In this document: positions 1-5,789 of the stretch, one piece after another
How the letters are laid out: every line of letters starts with the position of its first letter
Position numbering within the stretch: position 1 is the stretch's first letter
NCBI GenBank assembly: GCA_964402955.1
Contig: CAYOEZ010000133.1
Span: forward strand, 1-13,146
Reading direction: 5' to 3'
Length of the DNA stretch: 13,146 nucleotides
DNA from: CAYOEZ01 sp964402955
Lineage (GTDB): Bacteria > Chloroflexota > DTOL01 > DAOUCN01
The notes under the pieces: model-generated
What the model was told of the DNA's origin: nothing
The model's database searches: none
The model's input: the letters and a program-made list of their open reading frames with translations, nothing else
Made by a program: the position numbers and the translations under genes

Positions 1-992
1 CGGCCGTTCTGGCCGGGATCAAGGTTGGCGACCTGCTGGCGCGCGGCGAGAAGATGGCCGGCCTGTGCTCCGCAGCGACGCCGCTGAGCGAGAATCTGGG
101 CGCAATGCTGGGGGCGGCGCTGGCCGGGTACAATGCAGCAGGGCGCGACAAGGTGACGTTCATCACCTCGCCCGCCATCGCCGCGTTCGGGCTGTGGGCC
201 AAGCAGTTGATCGCCGAGAGCACGGGCAAAGAGGGAAAGGGGATCGCGCCGATCTCACTGGAGCCGTCTGCACCCGTTGCCTGCTATGGCAATGACCGCG
301 TCTTCGCCTATCTGCGCCTGGATGGGGATAGTAATGAGGCCGTCGATGCCCGGGCTGCTGCGCTGGAGCAGGTCGGACAACCCGTGCTGCGCTTCAGACT
401 CAGCGATCGCTACGATCTTGGCGGCGAGTTCTTCCGCTGGGAGTTTGCGACCGCGGTGGCCGGCGCACTGCTGGGCATTCAGCCCTTTGACCAACCCAAC
501 GTGCAGGAAAGCAAGGACAACACCGGCGCGGTCTTGCAGCAGGTGAAGACGACCGCAAAGATCCCCGAGACCGCTACGACCGGGTCGTTGCAGGACCTGC
601 TCGCACAGGCTAAGCCGGGCGACTATCTGGCGCTAATGGCCTACATCGATGAGACGCCGGATGTGGACGCAGCACTGCACGAGCTGCGCTCGGCAGTCCT
701 TGCGCGTTACCACCTGGCGAACACGCTGGGCTATGGTCCGCGCTTCTTGCATTCGACGGGCCAGTTGCATAAGGGAGGCCCGAACGACGGTCTGTTTGTG
801 CAACTCGTGGCTGACTGGGGCGAGGATGTGGCGGTTCCCGGCGAGACGTACACGTTTGCCGGGCTGGCTGCGGCGCAAGTCGCGGGCGACTACACGTCGC
901 TGGTCAACCATGGGCGGCGTGTGCTGCGTGTCAACCTGGGCAGCCAGCCGGCGGCAGGTATCCGTGAGCTGGCTCAGGAGTTGTCCCACTGA
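1..992 (+). CDS. pgi: Bifunctional transaldolase/glucose-6-phosphate isomerase, C-terminal part (5' truncated)
   Basis: This is the C-terminal end of a phosphoglucose isomerase (SIS) domain. The reading frame is open from base 3 to the stop at 990-992, so the gene begins outside the window; the ATG at 54 is internal. The end of the protein carries the stretch HSTGQLHKGGP followed by a conserved block ending in RRVLRVNLG, which I associate with fused Tal-Pgi proteins of Chloroflexota and other bacteria rather than with stand-alone Pgi. The family interconverts glucose-6-phosphate and fructose-6-phosphate (EC 5.3.1.9), and in the fusion also performs the transaldolase reaction (EC 2.2.1.2). The transaldolase half is not visible here, so the fusion is inferred from the Pgi subtype. 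The stop codon lies 9 bases before rpiA, which points to co-transcription and perhaps translational coupling. Confidence 0.85.
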   Translation, partial: AVLAGIKVGDLLARGEKMAGLCSAATPLSENLGAMLGAALAGYNAAGRDKVTFITSPAIAAFGLWAKQLIAESTGKEGKGIAPISLEPSAPVACYGNDRVFAYLRLDGDSNEAVDARAAALEQVGQPVLRFRLSDRYDLGGEFFRWEFATAVAGALLGIQPFDQPNVQESKDNTGAVLQQVKTTAKIPETATTGSLQDLLAQAKPGDYLALMAYIDETPDVDAALHELRSAVLARYHLANTLGYGPRFLHSTGQLHKGGPNDGLFVQLVADWGEDVAVPGETYTFAGLAAAQVAGDYTSLVNHGRRVLRVNLGSQPAAGIRELAQELSH

Positions 993-1001
993 GGTAAGCG
1001 T

Positions 1002-1712
1002 ATGACTGGCAACATGGACCATCTTAAGCAGCTAGCCGCTGAACAGGCGGTGGCGTATGTGCGGTCTGGCATGGTGGTTGGACTGGGCGGCGGCAGCACG
1101 GCGCTGTTTGCCGTGCGCCGTCTGGGCCACTTGCTGAGCAGCGGCGCGCTGCACAGTATTGCCGGTGTGCCGTGCTCAACAGATGTCGAAGCAGAGGCGC
1201 GGCGGCTTGGCATCCCGCTGACGACATTGGACGATCATCCGCTGATCGATCTGACGATCGATGGCGCCGATGAAGTTGATCCGGCGTTGAACTTGATCAA
1301 GGGCGGGGGCGGGGCGCTGCTGCGCGAGAAGATCGTGGCGCAGGCCAGCCGCCGTGAGATCATTGTGGTGGACGAAGCCAAGCTTTCTCCGATCCTGGGG
1401 ACACTCTGGGCTGTGCCGGTCGAGGTCATCCCCTTCGGATGGCGCTCGCAATGCACCTACCTGGAGTCGCTGGGGGCGAGGGTGACCATGCGCTCCGGGA
1501 GCAACGGCGCGCCCTTCAGGACCGATCATGGCAACCTGATCCTGGACTGCGATTTTGGCCCTATCGCCGATGTCGAGCACCTGGCAGGGCATATCAAGTC
1601 GCGCACAGGGATCGTCGAGCACGGGCTATTTCTGGGACTGGCGACGGAGGTCATCGTTGCAGGCAGTGCTGGTGTGCGCCGCCTGGAGCGCGGCGATGCG
1701 CAGAGAGCGTAG
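1002..1712 (+). CDS. rpiA: Ribose-5-phosphate isomerase A
   Basis: This enzyme interconverts ribose-5-phosphate and ribulose-5-phosphate in the cytosolic pentose phosphate pathway (EC 5.3.1.6). The 236-residue product is close to the usual ~220-230 for RpiA. The phosphate-binding loop GLGGGST is at residues 27-33, with Gly where many homologues have Thr. DGADE at 87-91 and KGGGGALLREK at 100-110 supply the catalytic residues: D87, D90, K100 and E109 line up with Asp81, Asp84, Lys94 and Glu103 of E. coli RpiA. VDEAKLSPILG (123-133) is the other family signature. The ATG at 1002 is preceded by GAGGTAAG, which overlaps the stop of the upstream gene. A second ATG lies at codon 5. The gene sits between tal-pgi and zwf, as expected for a pentose phosphate cluster. 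Confidence 0.95.
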   Translation: MTGNMDHLKQLAAEQAVAYVRSGMVVGLGGGSTALFAVRRLGHLLSSGALHSIAGVPCSTDVEAEARRLGIPLTTLDDHPLIDLTIDGADEVDPALNLIKGGGGALLREKIVAQASRREIIVVDEAKLSPILGTLWAVPVEVIPFGWRSQCTYLESLGARVTMRSGSNGAPFRTDHGNLILDCDFGPIADVEHLAGHIKSRTGIVEHGLFLGLATEVIVAGSAGVRRLERGDAQRA

Positions 1713-1760
1713 ACAGGAAAGGGTTGGCTATCGCATTCCACTGTACGGCAGTTCTTGACA

Positions 1761-1765
1761 GGAGG
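1761..1765 (+). promoter_or_regulatory. Ribosome binding site of zwf
   Basis: GGAGG lies 7 bases before the GTG at 1773 and fixes that non-ATG codon as the zwf start. The 60-base gap between rpiA and zwf holds no convincing promoter. Confidence 0.8.
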
Positions 1766-1772
1766 ATGAGAC

Positions 1773-3233
1773 GTGACTGACGCGACGACTATTGTCATCT
1801 TTGGCGCTTCGGGAGACCTGACAGAACGCAAGCTGATTCCTTCCCTGTTCAACCTCTACCTCAAGAATCGCCTGCCGGCTATGTTTCGTGTCGTGGGCGC
1901 CGCCACCTCGGTTCGCAGCGATGATGAGTTCCGCAAGACTCTGCGTGCAGGGGTTGACGCGTCTGCCCCGTCTCCGGTATCAGAAGAAAAGTGGAACCGC
2001 TTTGCCGCCTGCATCTATTATCGGCCAGGCGATCTCACCGATCCGACCAGCTTCGAGCGCCTGGCGACGTCGCTGGCTGAGCTTGAGGGAAGGCCGGCCA
2101 ACCGGTTGTACTACCTGGCCACGCCGCCGCGCTTCTTCGCTGACACCGTGGCCGGGCTGGGCCATGCGGGCATTGTGGGTGAGACGGCAGGATGGCGGCG
2201 GGTTGTGATCGAAAAGCCATTCGGCAGCGATCTGGCCTCGGCGCAGGCGCTGAATGAGTCGATTCACCATGTGCTCAGCGAAGGGCAGATCTACCGCATC
2301 GATCATTATTTGGGCAAAGAGACGGTGCAGAATCTCTTGGTCTTCCGTTTCGCCAACACCATCTTTGAGCCGCTCTGGAACCGCAACTACATCGACCACG
2401 TACAGATCACCGTTGCGGAAAAAGTGGGCGTTGAGCACCGCGCAAGGTACTACGATGGTGTGGGCGTCGTGCGTGACATGTTCCAAAACCACTTACTGCA
2501 GATACTCGCGTTGGTGGCTATGGAGCCGCCCGCGTCGTTCAACGCCGATGCACTGCGCAACGAGAAAGTCAAAGTCCTGAGCGCCATCTGGCCGATCGGC
2601 GCTGATGAAACGGCCAAGTACAGCGTGCGCGGCCAGTACCGCGGCTACACACAAGAGCCCGGCATAGCGTCCGACTCTAAAACGGCGACCTTCGCCGCAA
2701 TCCAGCTTCATATCAACAACTGGCGTTGGCAGGGTGTGCCTTTCTACCTGCGCTCGGGCAAAAAGCTGGCCGCTAAGTCGAGCGAGGTCTTAATCCAGTT
2801 CAAATGTCCCCCGTTCTTGATGTTTCCCCTCCCGCGTGACTACGAGATTACCGCCAACACGCTCGGCATGTGTCTGCAGCCCGATGAAGGCATGCACTTA
2901 CAGTTCCAGGCCAAAGTGCCGGACACCGTCGCCGAGATGCGTTCTGTCAATATGCAGTTTCACTACACAGACTCGTTTGGCGCCAGCGTGATCCCCGACG
3001 CCTATGAGCGGCTGCTCCTGGATGCGCTGAATGGAGATGCGTCACTCTTTACCCGCAGCGACCAGATCGAGTTGTGCTGGAAACTGATTGATCCCATCGT
3101 CGCTGGCTGGGGAATGCCTACCGCGCCGCCGCTGTCCATCTACGCGCCGGGCAGTTGGGGCCCTGATGCGGCGCATGCCTTCATGGCGCGCGACAAACGC
3201 ACCTGGATGCATCAGTGCGAGCATTGTGATTGA
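1773..3233 (+). CDS. zwf: Glucose-6-phosphate 1-dehydrogenase
   Basis: This enzyme oxidises glucose-6-phosphate to 6-phosphogluconolactone with NADP+ or NAD+, the entry step of the oxidative pentose phosphate pathway (EC 1.1.1.49). The N-terminal Rossmann fingerprint FGASGDLTERKLIP is at residues 10-23 and EKPFGSD at 147-153. The active-site signature RIDHYLGKE is at 175-183, and RDMFQNHLLQ is at about 234-243. D177, H178 and H240 fall at the same numbers as the catalytic and substrate-binding residues of the Leuconostoc enzyme. The length of 486 residues is typical. The start is a GTG placed by a strong GGAGG. The protein ends in a short Cys- and His-containing tail (HQCEHCD) of no known meaning. 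Neither 6-phosphogluconolactonase nor gnd lies downstream; they may be upstream or elsewhere. Confidence 0.97.
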   Translation: MTDATTIVIFGASGDLTERKLIPSLFNLYLKNRLPAMFRVVGAATSVRSDDEFRKTLRAGVDASAPSPVSEEKWNRFAACIYYRPGDLTDPTSFERLATSLAELEGRPANRLYYLATPPRFFADTVAGLGHAGIVGETAGWRRVVIEKPFGSDLASAQALNESIHHVLSEGQIYRIDHYLGKETVQNLLVFRFANTIFEPLWNRNYIDHVQITVAEKVGVEHRARYYDGVGVVRDMFQNHLLQILALVAMEPPASFNADALRNEKVKVLSAIWPIGADETAKYSVRGQYRGYTQEPGIASDSKTATFAAIQLHINNWRWQGVPFYLRSGKKLAAKSSEVLIQFKCPPFLMFPLPRDYEITANTLGMCLQPDEGMHLQFQAKVPDTVAEMRSVNMQFHYTDSFGASVIPDAYERLLLDALNGDASLFTRSDQIELCWKLIDPIVAGWGMPTAPPLSIYAPGSWGPDAAHAFMARDKRTWMHQCEHCD

Positions 3234-3302
3234 GGTGATCTGTCTGCGGCCTTCATCGTGTCCACGGCCATCCTGGCCATCGGCGGCCTGGTTGTGCTGT
3301 AG
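3234..3302 (+). other. In-frame hydrophobic stretch behind the zwf stop (possible gene remnant)
   Basis: After the zwf TGA the same frame stays open to a TAG at 3300-3302. It reads as about 20 mostly hydrophobic residues (…AAFIVSTAILAIGGLVVL), which look like a membrane segment. The zwf stop is embedded in GAGGTGATC (3232-3240), which matches the extended Shine-Dalgarno sequence very well, yet no ATG, GTG or TTG follows at the right distance in this frame. It could be the remnant of a small membrane-protein gene whose start was lost, a read-through tail, or chance. No function is assigned. Confidence 0.25.
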
Positions 3303-3368
3303 TTGGGCGAGGAAACGAAAGGTCGCACGCGGGAAGGTACCTCGGGCGGAGAATGCGCTAGCCGAATT

Positions 3369-3463
3369 CGTGTAGGCTGGGCATTGTGCCCGGCGTCTGG
3401 TGTGCTGAGAAGGCTGCCGGGCACGATGCTCGATGGAGCGGGGCAGGCTCTGCCGGGCCTACG
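3369..3463. repeat. Palindromic intergenic repeat, ~95 bp
   Basis: The arms 3381-3394 and 3416-3429 form a 14-bp inverted repeat with one mismatch (GCATTGTGCCCGGC against GCCGGGCACGATGC), leaving a 21-base loop. Outside it GTAGGC (3372-3377) pairs with GCCTAC (3457-3462). A small hairpin, GGCAG/CTGCC, sits near 3442-3454. The nested pattern with matching GTAGGC/GCCTAC ends looks like a dispersed REP- or MITE-type repeat. It has no T-run, so it is not an evident terminator for zwf. Confidence 0.5.
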
Positions 3464-3466
3464 CTT

Positions 3467-3474
3467 CCTGTTCC
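3467..3474 (+). repeat. Target site duplication, left copy
   Basis: CCTGTTCC directly abuts the left terminal inverted repeat of the 3475-3626 element and is repeated exactly at 3627-3634. The direct repeat extends to 11 bp if the following GGG, shared by the inverted repeat, is counted. Confidence 0.7.
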
Positions 3475-3626
3475 GGGTGAGCGTCACATTTTTGGAACGG
3501 CAGTTGAAACTGCACCTACAACGACGCGAAGTCGCCCTGCGGCGACTGCCTGAGCCGACGAAGGTTGGCTTCGCGTCCTTATAGCGGTGATTTCAATCGC
3601 TTGGCCCAAAAAGATGACGCTCACCC
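3475..3626. mobile_element. MITE-like non-autonomous element, 152 bp
   Basis: The ends 3475-3495 and 3606-3626 are inverted repeats matching at 19 of 21 positions, starting GGGTGAGCGTCA and ending TGACGCTCACCC. The element is flanked by the exact 8-bp duplication CCTGTTCC. The interior is a nested palindrome: TTGAAA (3504-3509) pairs with TTTCAA (3591-3596) and GACGCGAAG (3523-3531) with CTTCGCGTC (3569-3577). Two further hairpins sit inside, at 3530-3547 and 3554-3569. It is too short to code for a transposase, so it would be mobilised in trans. Terminal GGG and 8-bp duplications are compatible with families such as IS1595 or ISL3, but I cannot assign one. Its right end lies 15 bp from the -35 box of the downstream operon. 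Confidence 0.75.
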
Positions 3627-3634
3627 CCTGTTCC
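3627..3634 (+). repeat. Target site duplication, right copy
   Basis: CCTGTTCC is identical to 3467-3474 and begins immediately after the right inverted repeat of the 152-bp element. Confidence 0.7.
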
Positions 3635-3641
3635 GGGCGGC

Positions 3642-3670
3642 TTGACATGCAGTCGCCAGCATAGTATAAC
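3642..3670 (+). promoter_or_regulatory. Sigma-70-type promoter of the catabolic operon
   Basis: The -35 box TTGACA (3642-3647) is a perfect consensus. A 17-base spacer separates it from the -10 box TATAAC (3665-3670), which matches five of six positions. Transcription would start near 3677, leaving a leader of about 65 bases that contains two small hairpins (GCCAG/CTGGC and CGAGG/CCTCG) before the ribosome binding site. Confidence 0.8.
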
Positions 3671-3681
3671 TACGCTGGCGA
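3653..3681. promoter_or_regulatory. Operator dyad over the -10 box, GntR/FadR-like core
   Basis: TCGCCAGC (3653-3660) and GCTGGCGA (3674-3681) are perfect inverted 8-mers around an inner dyad TAGT…ACTA; 24 of 29 positions are symmetric about 3667. The inner 11-mer TAGTATAACTA (3662-3672) fits the FadR-subfamily GntR consensus t.GTa.tAC.a with one mismatch. Since the dyad covers the -10 box and spacer, bound protein would block polymerase, so repression relieved by a pathway intermediate is the natural reading. No regulator gene lies in the window. Confidence 0.65.
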
Positions 3682-3740
3682 TAGGCGACAGCCAGTAACT
3701 GGCAAGAGCCGAGGCACACCTCGATCGAGTGGAGATCAGC

Positions 3741-4835
3741 ATGGCCGCTAAGGCAAGCAACCGCCAACGTATCCTGAGCGCTCTGACCCGTAAGAGCGTT
3801 GCCGGTGATCTGCCGTTTCTACCCTGGGGCTTGGACGCACTGGCGGCGCCTCCTCATCCCAGCTATGCGCCCCTTTTTGACATCCTGCGCGAGCGAGCGG
3901 TGATCAAGCGGCGCTGGGTGGGCCGCCCCGACTTCTTCCTTCCCGCGCCTCCGGTGCAGATCGAGACGCAACGCAAGGCAAGAGACGGTATTGTTGCCGA
4001 GAGCACCCGCTTGATCGCAGCGAGCGGCGAGCTTTACGGCGAGCGGCGCGACATCCCCGGCACAACCGCCGGCGAAGCCACCAGCCGCTATCTGAAGTCG
4101 CCAGAGGATGTGGAACTGTATCTCTCGTGGCCGTTTGCTGCTCCTGCGGTCGAGGCAGCGCCTTTTTTCGAGCTTGATCGGGAGGTGGCTGAGCAGGGTG
4201 TGGTGACGCACAGGATCCCGAGCGCGCTGGGCGTGGTCGGTGAGAACTTTGAGCCTGAGCCATTTGCTCTGCTGAGTGTGGAGAATACCGATCTGGCTTT
4301 GACGCTCATCGAGACTATAGCCGGGCGCGTGTATCGTCACGTGCGTGGGCTGCTTGAGGCCGGGGCGCGGCCCATCTTCATCCTGGGCGGGCCGGAGTTT
4401 GCCACCCCGCCGCTGCTCTCGCCGCGGCGCTTCGATGACTTCGTTGTGCGCTTCGATCGCCCGCTGATCGAGTTGATCCACGGCTACGGCTGCCCGGTGA
4501 TTGTGCACTGCCATGGCCGGCTCGACGCTGTGCTGGAGCGGTTTGTGGACCTGGGCGTGGATGGGCTTCATCCGCTCGAGGCGCCGCCCATGGGCGACGT
4601 GACACTGGCAGAGGCGAAGCGGCGGGTAGGGCAGCGTGTCTGTTTTGTCGGCACTGTGCAGATCGGCGACATGATGAGCGCTCCGTCGCGGGAGATTGCG
4701 CGCCAGGTGCGGGCGATTCGCGAGCAGGCGTGCCCCGGGATGATCCTCTCCACGAGCGCCACGCCCTATGAGTCGCCCATGTCCGAGCATCTCATGCAGA
4801 ACTACGTTGCGGCGATTGAGGCGGCAAATGAGTAG
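3741..4835 (+). CDS. URO-D-fold protein (uroporphyrinogen decarboxylase-like), substrate unknown
   Basis: This is a 364-residue member of the uroporphyrinogen decarboxylase/MtaA-CmuA superfamily, a TIM-barrel fold used both by heme-pathway decarboxylases and by cobamide-dependent methyltransferases. The N-terminus (NRQRILSALTRK, residues 7-18) is the usual opening helix. The C-terminal barrel has PVIVHCHG (252-259), GVDGLHPLE (272-280), MGDVTLAEAKRRVG (284-297) and CFVGTVQIGD (301-310). HCHG sits where MtaA-type enzymes have zinc ligands of the HxC type, but the HxC pattern is not exact, so a zinc-bound methyltransferase role is unproven. The ATG at 3741 is preferred over the GTG at 3729 because GGAG (3731-3734) lies 6 bases ahead of it. 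It is the first gene of the operon, 48 bases before the HpcH/HpaI aldolase. A role in heme synthesis is unlikely in this setting. Confidence 0.8.
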   Translation: MAAKASNRQRILSALTRKSVAGDLPFLPWGLDALAAPPHPSYAPLFDILRERAVIKRRWVGRPDFFLPAPPVQIETQRKARDGIVAESTRLIAASGELYGERRDIPGTTAGEATSRYLKSPEDVELYLSWPFAAPAVEAAPFFELDREVAEQGVVTHRIPSALGVVGENFEPEPFALLSVENTDLALTLIETIAGRVYRHVRGLLEAGARPIFILGGPEFATPPLLSPRRFDDFVVRFDRPLIELIHGYGCPVIVHCHGRLDAVLERFVDLGVDGLHPLEAPPMGDVTLAEAKRRVGQRVCFVGTVQIGDMMSAPSREIARQVRAIREQACPGMILSTSATPYESPMSEHLMQNYVAAIEAANE

Positions 4836-4883
4836 AACGATCATACTCAGCGAATATACACTCAGCAGGTAAGGAGAACGAAA

Positions 4884-5657
4884 TTGCGTGTCAATCCAGT
4901 GAAGGCTGCTCTGAAGGCAGGTAAGACAGTTGTGGGGTGTGGGCTTGGCGCAACCGCGAGTACGACCGTCGTGCGCGTTCTGGCCAATGCCGGCTTCGAT
5001 TTTCTGTTCATCGATACTGAGCATACCCAGATCGATCGCAGCACTCTGGTCGACGTGGTGCAGACGGCTCGTTTGGCCGGAATCTCGCCGATCGTTCGCC
5101 CCGGCGACACTGAGTACGACCTCATCGCTGGAATGCTGGACACCGGCGCCGATGGCCTGATCGTGCCCCGCGTGGAAAGCAAAGAGCAGGCTGAGCGGAT
5201 GGTGTCCTACAGCAAGTTTCCTCCGCTCGGAGTGCGTGGCTGCGGCACGACTGCTACTCTCGACTTCAAGTCTGAGGACTGGCGGCTGGCGCTGCCCTGG
5301 CTCAATGAGCAGATGCTGCTCGCGCCCCAGGTCGAGTCGATGAAGGCCATCGATGCACTGGATGACATTCTGACCGTTCCCGGCATCGATGTTATCCTGG
5401 TGGGGCCGCTCGATTTGTCGATTAACCTGGGTATCCCTGGCCAGTTCACCGATGCCAAATTCGTGGCCGCCGTTGATCGGGTCATTGCCATCTGCAAGGC
5501 GCATGGCATCGTGTCCGGCATCGTCCTGCCTCCGGCCCTGTGCAAGCCGTGGTGGGAGAAGGGCATGCGCTTCTTCAGTTGTGGCGCGGACACTGGCTTC
5601 ATCTTCAGCGCCGGCTTGGCAACCGTCCAGGCTGTGCGCGCCTTTGGCGGAGCATAG
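4884..5657 (+). CDS. HpcH/HpaI-family class II (metal-dependent) pyruvate aldolase
   Basis: The family cleaves 2-keto-3-deoxy or 4-hydroxy-2-oxo acids to pyruvate and an aldehyde using a divalent metal; members include HpcH/HpaI, GarL and RhmA. The 257-residue length is standard. The catalytic set is complete: DTEH with H47, IVRP with R72, the metal ligand E151 in PQVES and D177 in GPLDLS. These match H45, R70, E149 and D175 of HpcH at a constant offset of two. GADGLIVPRVES (88-99) and PPLGVRGCG (113-121) are further signatures. The start is a TTG supported by AAGGAG at 4871-4876. The preferred aldehyde cannot be told from sequence; garL- or rhmA-like use on a sugar acid fits the neighbours better than aromatic breakdown. 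Confidence 0.9.
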   Translation: MRVNPVKAALKAGKTVVGCGLGATASTTVVRVLANAGFDFLFIDTEHTQIDRSTLVDVVQTARLAGISPIVRPGDTEYDLIAGMLDTGADGLIVPRVESKEQAERMVSYSKFPPLGVRGCGTTATLDFKSEDWRLALPWLNEQMLLAPQVESMKAIDALDDILTVPGIDVILVGPLDLSINLGIPGQFTDAKFVAAVDRVIAICKAHGIVSGIVLPPALCKPWWEKGMRFFSCGADTGFIFSAGLATVQAVRAFGGA

Positions 5658-5702
5658 CTTTGCCGGGGCGTTTGTTGCGCTGAGGTGTTCAAGCATCCGA
5701 TT

Positions 5703-5747
5703 GGGCATCCCTCTCTGGCGCGTTCGGAACGCTGGACATGGATGCCC
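5703..5747. repeat. Nested inverted repeat between aldolase and LarA-like gene
   Basis: GGGCATCC (5703-5710) and GGATGCCC (5740-5747) are perfect inverted 8-mers. Between them the palindrome GCGTTCGGAACGC (5720-5732) forms its own stem. It occupies the 132-base gap ahead of the LarA-like gene, the longest gap in the operon. There is no T-run, so it is more likely an RNA processing or stability element, or a protein-binding site, than a terminator. Confidence 0.45.
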
Positions 5748-5789
5748 ATCCTGCACATCTAGCGCGTGTTCGCGTAGGAGGGGGCAGCG

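Noticed and set aside
1755..1760. TTGACA before zwf as a -35 box
   Set aside because: It is only 12 bases from the GTG start and overlaps the approach to the ribosome binding site, leaving no room for a -10 box.
3381..3429. Strong hairpin considered as the zwf terminator
   Set aside because: It lies about 150 bases after the stop, has a 21-base loop and no T-run; it fits better as part of a dispersed repeat.
3303..3584. 93-codon plus-strand frame in the gap after zwf
   Set aside because: It runs through both palindromic repeats, starts with TTG without a ribosome binding site and has no family resemblance.
3467..3637. CRISPR-like or tandem repeat array
   Set aside because: There are only two copies of the direct repeat, and they flank inverted ends, as in a transposition duplication.
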